From Flagellimonas aequoris (GTDB taxonomy: Bacteria; Bacteroidota; Bacteroidia; Flavobacteriales; Flavobacteriaceae): a DNA stretch of 64,000 nt. The translations under genes were made by a program, and so were the position numbers. This document shows, piece after piece, positions 45,023-52,602 of this stretch. Every line of letters starts with the position of its first letter. Within the stretch, counting starts at the first letter, position 1. Below the pieces are notes generated by a model. The model did no database searches, was not told the origin of the DNA, and was given only the letters and a program-made list of their open reading frames with translations. The stretch is from positions 238,956 through 302,955 of the forward strand of contig NZ_QXFJ01000015.1 of NCBI RefSeq assembly GCF_003584165.1, written 5' to 3'.

Positions 45023-46633
45023 ATGCGTAGAACAGGAAAACTAATTGGAAAAATGGCTTGTGTGTCCCTTTTGATCTTTGGGTGCGAGGTTTCCAACTTC
45101 GATTTGCAGGAGAATCCAAATTATTTGACACCCGAAAGTGCCGATCCCGAATATCTGTTGAATGAGATTCAGTATCGATTCCAGCATTTTATGGGCAATA
45201 TGATCTTGAATACCGATGACGTGATGCGCTACGAGGCTATGACCGATACTTACCCTTCCATTGTTTCGGTGGATGTGCTGGACGGCAGTTCCAGTAAGGA
45301 ATGGGAAGGTTATTATGAGGCGTTGAACAATTCCAGGACCATTTCTGAACTGGCCGAAGGTGACGAAACGCTGTTGCTCCATAATGCTATCAATAAATTG
45401 TTGGTGGGGTATATGACCATTACCATGGTGGATTATGTAGGGAAGATACCCTATTTCCAAGCGGTGAATCCATCCGAATTTCCCAATGCACGATTGGATG
45501 ATGGGGAAGATGTTTACCTGAGTGTTTTAGAGGACATCGACCAAGCCATTTTGGACATTGAAGCATCGACTTTCAAATTTTCTACGGACCTTTTTTATGC
45601 AAGCGATAAGGATAAATGGATTGCTTTTGCCCGTTCATTGAAGTTGAGGATTTTGGTGCAGACACGGTTGAATAGCTCATCTATAGGTATTGCCAATCCG
45701 GTTGCGGAGATCAATGCACTTTTGGAGGGAAATTTGATCGATACAGAAGAGGAGGATTTTCAATATACCTATGCCAACGTAGTGGAACCCGAAAGCAGGC
45801 ATCCCTATTTTCAAAGAGGGTATGTGAGCGATTTTGGGCAGTACATGGGCAACTATTTTATGTACATGTTGAAAGACTCAAAGAGCCAAAAAGACCCCCG
45901 AATCCGATATTACTTGTATCGTCAGGCGGCTGCCGACCCGTTGATCATACCCTACACCACCTGCATGGATGAACCGAATGTAGTGTACTGCTATCTCGGG
46001 GAATATTACAGGGGATTGGATCATGGGGAGAGCCGAACAGGTTATGGCGACAATAAGCAAAGGACCGTATATGGATTATATCCAGCAAGTGGCGCCTTTG
46101 ATGAAGACCAATTTATAACAGCATCAAAGACCACAAATTTGAACGGGACCGGAATCCTTCCCTTACTCACTACTTCCTTCGTAAAATTTTTGTCAGCAGA
46201 ATCCGCATTGACCCTTGGAACGAATGGCGATCCGGCCGAACTTTTGGAACAGGCTATACGGGCTTCCATGCACAAGGTAATGGCTTTTGGAAATATAAAA
46301 TCGGATTTTTTAGCTACAGACGAGAGTGTGGATGCCTATGTGGAAGAAGTATTGACCAATTATGCCAATGCAGCATCGGATGAGGAAAGATTGGATATCA
46401 TCATTACGGAATACTATTTGGCAGCATTCGGGAATTCCATTGAGGCTTACAACGCCTACCGACGGACAGGTTATCCTTCGAATATAGAAGTGCCCATTGA
46501 TGATAACAACCCCACCTTTCCCCGGAGTTTTCCCTATTCGGCCGATGAGGTACAGGTGAATCCTTTCATCAAGCAAAAGAAAAATACGGAACGTGTTTTC
46601 TGGGATACCAACCCCGAAGGTTTCATTAAATAA
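45023..46633 (+). CDS. SusD/RagB-family substrate-binding lipoprotein
   Basis: Surface lipoprotein that closes the SusC channel and holds the substrate. Lipobox LLIFGC (Cys about residue 21). The family form resembles SusD-like group 2: NYLTPESADPEYLLNEIQYRFQHF, NDVDYVGKIPYFQAVNPSEFP-like region (TMVDYVGKIPYFQA), FYASDKDKWIAFARSLKLRILVQTR (the TPR-like core), and a C-terminal FSYEDERL-like helix and NIEVPIDDNNPTFPRSFPYS. 536 residues. 20 nt after susC. No glycan-specific features can be read from sequence. Confidence 0.88.
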   Translation: MRRTGKLIGKMACVSLLIFGCEVSNFDLQENPNYLTPESADPEYLLNEIQYRFQHFMGNMILNTDDVMRYEAMTDTYPSIVSVDVLDGSSSKEWEGYYEALNNSRTISELAEGDETLLLHNAINKLLVGYMTITMVDYVGKIPYFQAVNPSEFPNARLDDGEDVYLSVLEDIDQAILDIEASTFKFSTDLFYASDKDKWIAFARSLKLRILVQTRLNSSSIGIANPVAEINALLEGNLIDTEEEDFQYTYANVVEPESRHPYFQRGYVSDFGQYMGNYFMYMLKDSKSQKDPRIRYYLYRQAAADPLIIPYTTCMDEPNVVYCYLGEYYRGLDHGESRTGYGDNKQRTVYGLYPASGAFDEDQFITASKTTNLNGTGILPLLTTSFVKFLSAESALTLGTNGDPAELLEQAIRASMHKVMAFGNIKSDFLATDESVDAYVEEVLTNYANAASDEERLDIIITEYYLAAFGNSIEAYNAYRRTGYPSNIEVPIDDNNPTFPRSFPYSADEVQVNPFIKQKKNTERVFWDTNPEGFIK

Positions 46634-46645
46634 TCTGAAAACCAT

Positions 46646-47812
46646 ATGACCATGAAGAAGAATTTGAAAATTATTATCGGTTTAGTATTGGTTTTGGGTT
46701 GTACAAAGGATTACAACACATTGGAGGACATTACTTTTCACGGTGGATATATTGCCTTTACCCAGGAGCCTGATTTAAGTTTCAATATTTTGAAACTCGA
46801 CACCGAGTCCTTTACCGGTACCCTGTATGACCCTAATGAAAATGCTACCAATTACACTTTAAAAGCAATATTTGGGGACTTGGAAACGGAAACATTGGTC
46901 AATATCAGTTCCTTTCCTACCACTATTTCGTTCACGATTCCTGAGATTCTTGCCGAATTTGGGTTGACCATTGACGACGTTGGACTGAATGATAGAATCA
47001 CCTTTGTGGCGGTGGTTACTACCCCAACAGGAATATTTGATGGACGGTCACCAAATTATGACGTCAATAATATCAATCAGGGTGGTGATACTACCGATAG
47101 GTTGAAATTTTCTGGTCATCACAACGCCATGGAATTTTCCTTTACATTTTTTCAACCCGAGGGTGTAAAAATCCGTGGTACCTCCTTTGAAGAGGTTCCT
47201 GTTGGTTTGGAGGATGATGTGTATGTGCGGAATGGGGGTAACGATGAGACGATTGATCTTGTCAATGGAGAAAACCCTCCCTTTGTGGATTACGTGGCAA
47301 AGGGTACGGGAAAGGATGATGAATTAGGATTTGATTCCGAATACATTGCCATTACGGATATCAGCACCAGCAGTCTAGGCTTTTCCGAAGAGCGTATCGG
47401 TGTCGTGTCTTTACTGGAAGATTATGAGGCCTATCCTGATGGGGTACAAGGGTTCCATTCTGAGGATGCAGATGGTGCCATTCGCATCACCTTTGATACC
47501 GTGAATGTGCCCAAAGGGCAGGAGAATTCCGGGGTTTCATTTGAAGTGTTCTTTGGGGTTACCAGTTGGGAAGAATTGGATGGCCTCCATGCCTATGCCA
47601 ACATTACCACTGATGATGGTAGCGAGGTTTTGGAACTGGCCAGTGTTTTCAGCAATGATACAGAAACAATGGCCGGTCAATGGCTCAAAATAGACAGTGG
47701 TTACAAGAAAGGAATACGCTCCTATCAATTGGTCATCCAGATACAATCTGGAGCAACTGCGGAATCTTTTGATCTGGACAATGTTATTGTTTATGAGGCC
47801 CAGGATGAATAG
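46646..47812 (+). CDS. Surface lipoprotein of the SusCD locus, unknown fold
   Basis: 388 residues. MTMKKNLKIIIGLVLVLGCTK gives lipobox VLGC (Cys about 19); the second ATG (46652) may be the real start. After ITFHGGYIAFTQEPDL a first beta domain carries YTLKAIFGDLETETLV, and the last ~180 residues read as a carbohydrate-binding-module-like jelly roll (GVSFEVFFGVTSWEELDGLHAYANITTDDG, QLVIQIQSGATAESFDLDNVIVYE), a pattern common in surface binding proteins. Plays the SusE position: an extra binding protein beside SusC/SusD. Ligand unknown. Confidence 0.78.
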   Translation: MTMKKNLKIIIGLVLVLGCTKDYNTLEDITFHGGYIAFTQEPDLSFNILKLDTESFTGTLYDPNENATNYTLKAIFGDLETETLVNISSFPTTISFTIPEILAEFGLTIDDVGLNDRITFVAVVTTPTGIFDGRSPNYDVNNINQGGDTTDRLKFSGHHNAMEFSFTFFQPEGVKIRGTSFEEVPVGLEDDVYVRNGGNDETIDLVNGENPPFVDYVAKGTGKDDELGFDSEYIAITDISTSSLGFSEERIGVVSLLEDYEAYPDGVQGFHSEDADGAIRITFDTVNVPKGQENSGVSFEVFFGVTSWEELDGLHAYANITTDDGSEVLELASVFSNDTETMAGQWLKIDSGYKKGIRSYQLVIQIQSGATAESFDLDNVIVYEAQDE

Positions 47813-47837
47813 GTGTCAATTTATGTATTTGGTATAA

Positions 47838-49391
47838 ATGCGTGTGAAAAGAAATATTCTATTGGTGTTGGTTGCTGCAATGCTGAGCAGATGTACCCCT
47901 GCAACGGGGGAGATGGATATTTTTATCAAGAACGGGATTGTTTATGACGGCATCGATTCTCTGCCAAAATTGGTTTCTATTGGGATAAAAGGGGATAGGA
48001 TTGTGTATGTGGGCAATCAAGAAAAAGAGGATATTCCGACAAGGAGAACCATTGATGCCCAAGGCTTGATCGTTGCGCCAGGTTTTATAGATACACACAC
48101 CCATGCCGATGTGGAACTGGGAAGTCCAAGCGAATCCGATAACAAACCTTTCCTTTTTCAGGGGATAACGACGGTTGTGGTAGGGAATGACGGTAGTAGT
48201 TTATTTCCCATTTCCAAATACAGTAAGATTTACGAAGATCAAGGAATTGGAACCAACGTGATTTTTTTGGTCGGACAGGGAACAATAAGGGAACGGGTAA
48301 TGGGAAAAGTAGACCGAAAGGCTACGCCAGATGAGGTGTTGAGCATGCAGGATTTGGTGAAACAAGAAATGGATGCAGGAGCCTTTGGCATGTCAACAGG
48401 TCTTTTCTATGCTCCGGGCAGCTATGCTACGACCCAAGAGGTTATTTCCTTGGCCAAGGTAGTATCAAAGAACCACGGTATATACGATACTCATTTAAGG
48501 GATGAGGGATGCTATTCCATTGGGTTGGTAGCGGCTGTGGAAGAAGCCGTAGAGATAGGTGAAAAGGCAAACATACCAATCCATATTTCCCATATTAAAT
48601 GTTTGGGAAGAGAGGTGTGGAAACGGAGCGACTCGATAATCAAAATTGTTGAAGAAGCCAATAAAAGGGGAGTGGAAGTGACGGCCAATCAGTATCCTTA
48701 CGAAGCAAGTGCCACAGGATTACAGGCGGCCGTGGTCCCCCGATGGGCAGAAAGCGGAGGTAAGGATTCCTTGTTCATTAGATATTCCGATCCAAATCTT
48801 AAGCCACGGATATTGGAAGGGACCAGGCAAAATATCGAACTACGCGGAGGTCCTGAAAAACTGTTGATAGTCAATTCAGAGTACGAAGCGTATGAAGGAA
48901 AAACCCTTGGGGAGCTGTCTGAATCCATGGAATTGAACCCTAACGAAGCGGTATTTGAGATTCTGAAAAAAGGGTATGCCAGAGTAGCTTCTTTTAGTAT
49001 TGACCCATATGATATTGAAAATTTTATGCAACAAGAGTGGGTGGTAACAGGATCTGATGGCAATACGGGTCATCCAAGAAAGTACGGTGCATTCCCGAGA
49101 AAGTATAAGAAGTATGTTAAAGGAGGTACCATAAAACTATCGGATTTTATCAATCGCAGTACCTCGAAAACGGCACAGATTCTTCGTATCCCTGATCGCG
49201 GTGCCATACAGGTTGGCAATTATGCGGATATCATCATTTTTAATCCTGAAACTTTTGGTGACCGGGCAGACTATCAAAATCCCTTTCAATTATCCGAAGG
49301 TTTGGAGTACAGTATCATCAACGGAAAAATATCGGTGGAAAATGGAGGGTACACTGAAAAATTGAATGGAAGAATTTTAAAAAAAGAATGA
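47838..49391 (+). CDS. N-acyl-D-amino-acid deacylase-like amidohydrolase, exported
   Basis: Metal-dependent hydrolase of the D-aminoacylase group, which removes acyl groups from N-acyl-D-amino acids; members also act on related amides. Metal motifs: GFIDTHTHADVELG (His87, His89), DTHLRDEG and IPIHISHIKCLG (later His), and VVTGSDGNTGHPRKYG (Asp, with the family His-Pro). GAFGMSTGLFYAPGSYA is a D-aminoacylase hallmark. The N-terminus is hydrophobic with Cys19 (MLSRCT), an atypical lipobox because of Arg, so it is exported but lipidation is uncertain. 517 residues. Overlaps the next gene by 4 nt. Confidence 0.87.
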   Translation: MRVKRNILLVLVAAMLSRCTPATGEMDIFIKNGIVYDGIDSLPKLVSIGIKGDRIVYVGNQEKEDIPTRRTIDAQGLIVAPGFIDTHTHADVELGSPSESDNKPFLFQGITTVVVGNDGSSLFPISKYSKIYEDQGIGTNVIFLVGQGTIRERVMGKVDRKATPDEVLSMQDLVKQEMDAGAFGMSTGLFYAPGSYATTQEVISLAKVVSKNHGIYDTHLRDEGCYSIGLVAAVEEAVEIGEKANIPIHISHIKCLGREVWKRSDSIIKIVEEANKRGVEVTANQYPYEASATGLQAAVVPRWAESGGKDSLFIRYSDPNLKPRILEGTRQNIELRGGPEKLLIVNSEYEAYEGKTLGELSESMELNPNEAVFEILKKGYARVASFSIDPYDIENFMQQEWVVTGSDGNTGHPRKYGAFPRKYKKYVKGGTIKLSDFINRSTSKTAQILRIPDRGAIQVGNYADIIIFNPETFGDRADYQNPFQLSEGLEYSIINGKISVENGGYTEKLNGRILKKE

Positions 49392-50719
49392 TTATGAAAA
49401 CCGAGTCCTATCTTAAAAACCTACTGAAAGCATATTTACTCATGATGATTGTGGGGAGCATTTCCTGTTCCTCCAATAATGATGGGAACGAACCGATTGA
49501 AGTAGACAATGAATCGCCTTCCAAGCCAATTGGCCTTACGGCATCAAACATTACCCAGCGTTCCTTGGACCTGATCTGGGAACCTGCAACCGATAATGTA
49601 AAAGTAAAGAACTACTGGTTGTACCAGGACCATGAGTTTTTGGTGGGTTCAGGAAAAGCTTCGTATGCATTGGAAGGGTTGGATCCCGGTAGAACCTATA
49701 CTTATCAAATTCAGGCCAATGATGCCGCAGGCAATGCTTCGGAGCTGAGCGACCCCTTGGAGGTTTCAACCATGGAACTGTTGACAGCAGAACTTCAATA
49801 CGATTCTGGAAACCTTGAGGTTTATTTGGGAGCCCTAATGGACGCCGTTCCCGGAGTTTCAGGTAATAATTACAAGGTGCCGACAGATAATGATCTAGAT
49901 CAATGGGGCCTCATCATTCACGCCATCTTGGAGGACAATATTGAAGAAGCCGTGGCACAAGCAGTCTACTTAAATTATCAAGTTGTGGAATTTACCGATA
50001 CGGAATCCACACCCAACCAAGTATACTATATTTTAAAGGAGTTTAGCATCCGAACCAATTATTGGGGAACTTTTGTATTCAGTAAAACTCCGAAAAAGCA
50101 AAATTTGGTGTTGGCTGCGCCCCATATTTTACATGACCAGAATACAGGGTATCAGGCCGCCTATGTTTTTAGGCAGAACGTAGCCAAGGCCCTATTCATC
50201 AGCGGGGCCCACAGGTGCAATCGGGAAGAACCTACAGAATGTTCAGGTACTACAAAAGCTTGTAGTTCCAATTATGCCCCATATAGAGTATCCGATGTTC
50301 CCCATAATATTTATTCCACATTTCAAAGAACCACGGAGATCATGTACAATGAATTGCCAAGCAGTGTTTTTGTACAACTGCATGGGTTCTCAAAGGAAGC
50401 TTCCGATCCCTATGTGATCATGAGCAACGGTACAAATAAGACCCCATCCAAGGATTATGTGTCCCTGATTAAAAATGCACTGTTGGAAGAGGACAACACC
50501 TTAACCTTTAAAATCCCCCATTTGGATGCCAACTGGACCCGGTATGCGGCATTTGATAACACCCAAGGTCGTTTCATCAATGGGTCGCCAAACCCTTGTA
50601 GTGTGGAGGCAACCGGAACTACAGGTAGGTTTGTGCACATTGAACAGGAAAGTTCCAAGCTCCGTGCGAGCAAAGCAGGATGGGAAAAGGTCAGTAACGC
50701 ATTGGGCAAGGTATTCTAA
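49388..50719 (+). CDS. Lipoprotein with fibronectin III domain and a hydrolase-like C-terminal domain
   Basis: 443 residues. Signal with Cys about residue 27 (GSISCSS). An FN3 domain follows (PSKPIGLTASNITQRSLDLIWEPAT ... VKNYWLYQDHEFLVGSG ... YTYQIQANDAAGNASELSDPL, about 45-125). The last ~270 residues are unfamiliar; they hold histidines set like metal ligands: VLAAPHILHDQNTGYQ, FISGAHRCN, VFVQLHGFSK and VHIEQE. This order recalls N-formylglutamate amidohydrolase-type zinc enzymes but I cannot confirm it. ATG overlaps the deacylase stop (ATGA), so the two are coupled. Probably acts on the same substrate at the cell surface. Confidence 0.78.
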   Translation: MIMKTESYLKNLLKAYLLMMIVGSISCSSNNDGNEPIEVDNESPSKPIGLTASNITQRSLDLIWEPATDNVKVKNYWLYQDHEFLVGSGKASYALEGLDPGRTYTYQIQANDAAGNASELSDPLEVSTMELLTAELQYDSGNLEVYLGALMDAVPGVSGNNYKVPTDNDLDQWGLIIHAILEDNIEEAVAQAVYLNYQVVEFTDTESTPNQVYYILKEFSIRTNYWGTFVFSKTPKKQNLVLAAPHILHDQNTGYQAAYVFRQNVAKALFISGAHRCNREEPTECSGTTKACSSNYAPYRVSDVPHNIYSTFQRTTEIMYNELPSSVFVQLHGFSKEASDPYVIMSNGTNKTPSKDYVSLIKNALLEEDNTLTFKIPHLDANWTRYAAFDNTQGRFINGSPNPCSVEATGTTGRFVHIEQESSKLRASKAGWEKVSNALGKVF

Positions 50720-50756
50720 AAAAGCTGCGGCGCATGAGAATGCGCCGCAACTTTTA
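50718..50756. terminator. Bidirectional terminator at the end of the SusC operon
   Basis: TGCGGCGCAT/ATGCGCCGCA (50726-50735 with 50740-50749), 4-nt GAGA loop, extended past one mismatch by AAAAG/CTTTT. Serves the FN3 gene and the convergent amidohydrolase. Confidence 0.88.
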
Positions 50757-50790
50757 TAATCGAAATTTTGAAGGTGGTGAGCCTTGGAAA

Positions 50791-52398
50791 TTATCCTTTC
50801 ATTCCAGGTTGTAGGATTTTGTAATTGCCCTTTGCCTTTGCTTCATCCACTATTTTTTTGACATCTTCCAACAATTGCTTGGCATCATATATAATACCAT
50901 CTTTGATGGTATATTTGACACCGCCTACTCGGGCTACGGTATTGTCTTCTTGAAGTTTAATGGCTCCTGTTCCGTATAGGACCTTAAGGTTTTCCAAGGG
51001 ATTTTCCTCAACAATGACAAAATCGGCCAATTTGCCCACTTTAATGGTGCCAATCTCGCTATCCATGCCCAAGGCTTCGGCTCCGTTCAGCGTGGCTGCC
51101 TTGATAACTTCCAAGGGATGGAAGCCCGCTTCACGCAATAGTTCCATTTCCCTAGGGTAAGCAAAACCGTATAGTTGATAGATGAACCCCGCATCGGTAC
51201 CGACGGTCACACGACCTCCACGGTTTTTGTACTCGTTCAAGAAAGTCATCCAAAGTTTATAATTCTCCTTCCATGCAATCTCCTGTTCGGTTCCCCAAAA
51301 ATGCCAATATGATCCATGGGACTGTCTGCTAGGGGCATAAAAATCCCAAAGGGAAGGCAGTGTGTACATTTCGTGCCATTCCGCACGGCGAGCTCGCTGC
51401 AAATCCCGGTTGGCCTCATAAATGACCATAGTGGGAGATATAGTAAAATCGAGGGAAATAAGCTCATTCATGACCTCATTCCATTTTTTGGAATACGGTT
51501 TGGCAGCTTGTGCCCAGAGTTGGCCGGCTTCCCCGAAACGGTCTTGCTCGTTTTGATAGTTATAGTCCAGGGAATAGTTTTGAACGGTTCTATCATCGAA
51601 CATGGCCTCTGGCAGCCCGTACCAATGTTCCATGGAAGTCAGTCCGGCCCGGGCACTGTTCAAAACGTTCCAACGACCCACATACAATTGGGCATGATGG
51701 GTTTTGGAGCGAAGCCCCAATTTTTTGTTTTCCTCCAAAGCCGCTTGCATGACCTCTGGGAGTCCACCACCAAATTTGATGCCGTCTGCACCTTTTTTGG
51801 CATTTTCCCGTACCCATTCCCGTGCGGCCTCGGGTGTGGTGATATCACCTCTACCTTTTTCGCCGTTCAAACTGCTGCCAAACCAAGTATAGGCCTTGAT
51901 TCTTGGAGCGGTAATCTCATTTTTTTCACTTTTCTTTTTTTGGTCCAATACCCAATCGATTCCGTTGCCCGAACCTGGATCACAAATGGTGGTTATGCCA
52001 TGTGCCATCCATAGTTTGAAGACATATTCCGCGGGAGTTCCTTGTGTGGTACCGCCAATATGGGCATGGGTGTCCACAAATCCAGGTAAAAGGTACATTC
52101 CCTCTGCATTTAGCTCTTTGCCTCCGGGTTTTAATTTGGGTCGTCTGTCAGGATTGATATCCATCCCGGGAAAACCTACCACTTGGATAGAAGCGATCCT
52201 GTTGTTCTCCACCACAATGTCGATGGGGCCAATGGGAGGGGAAAGGGTGCCGTCGATGACGGTGACACCTCTAATAATGAGTTGGGACCAGGGTCCCTCC
52301 CCTTCGCTTCGGGGTGGGGCTTTTTCAATTTGGGCATTTGTATGAAGCCCAAATAGCAGGCATGCTAGTAAAAAAACTTTGGTTTTTAGATCTTTCAT
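50791..52398 (-). CDS. Exported amidohydrolase (imidazolonepropionase/prolidase-like group)
   Basis: 535 residues. Sec signal MKDLKTKVFLLACLLFGLHTNAQ. Metal motifs: LLPGFVDTHAHIGG (first two His), KTHHAQLY and TSMEHWYG (two more His), and GGRVTVGTDAGFIYQLYGFAY (Asp), then GTIKVGKLADFVIVEENPLENL, the usual return of the beta sandwich. A carboxylated-lysine or aspartate site is likely in IKFGGGL. Substrate: peptides or cyclic amides by family precedent. Convergent with the SusC/D-deacylase operon and probably part of the same nutrient locus, with the same periplasmic location. Confidence 0.85.
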   Translation of the reverse strand: MKDLKTKVFLLACLLFGLHTNAQIEKAPPRSEGEGPWSQLIIRGVTVIDGTLSPPIGPIDIVVENNRIASIQVVGFPGMDINPDRRPKLKPGGKELNAEGMYLLPGFVDTHAHIGGTTQGTPAEYVFKLWMAHGITTICDPGSGNGIDWVLDQKKKSEKNEITAPRIKAYTWFGSSLNGEKGRGDITTPEAAREWVRENAKKGADGIKFGGGLPEVMQAALEENKKLGLRSKTHHAQLYVGRWNVLNSARAGLTSMEHWYGLPEAMFDDRTVQNYSLDYNYQNEQDRFGEAGQLWAQAAKPYSKKWNEVMNELISLDFTISPTMVIYEANRDLQRARRAEWHEMYTLPSLWDFYAPSRQSHGSYWHFWGTEQEIAWKENYKLWMTFLNEYKNRGGRVTVGTDAGFIYQLYGFAYPREMELLREAGFHPLEVIKAATLNGAEALGMDSEIGTIKVGKLADFVIVEENPLENLKVLYGTGAIKLQEDNTVARVGGVKYTIKDGIIYDAKQLLEDVKKIVDEAKAKGNYKILQPGMKG

Positions 52399-52602
52399 AT
52401 TGAATGGATTAGTTAGTTGTCATTTGGATCATTGGATTAACAATTTTTTGGATAGAATAATCCCTTCTGATGATTCTATATTTTTTTTCAATGATATTTT
52501 AAGGATGTTCAAATATCAATGGAGAGAACAAAAAATTGACATGCTAATTTAAGTAACCTATTAATTTTTTGTTAAATTGTAGCAAGCTAATTCAATAAAC
52601 CA

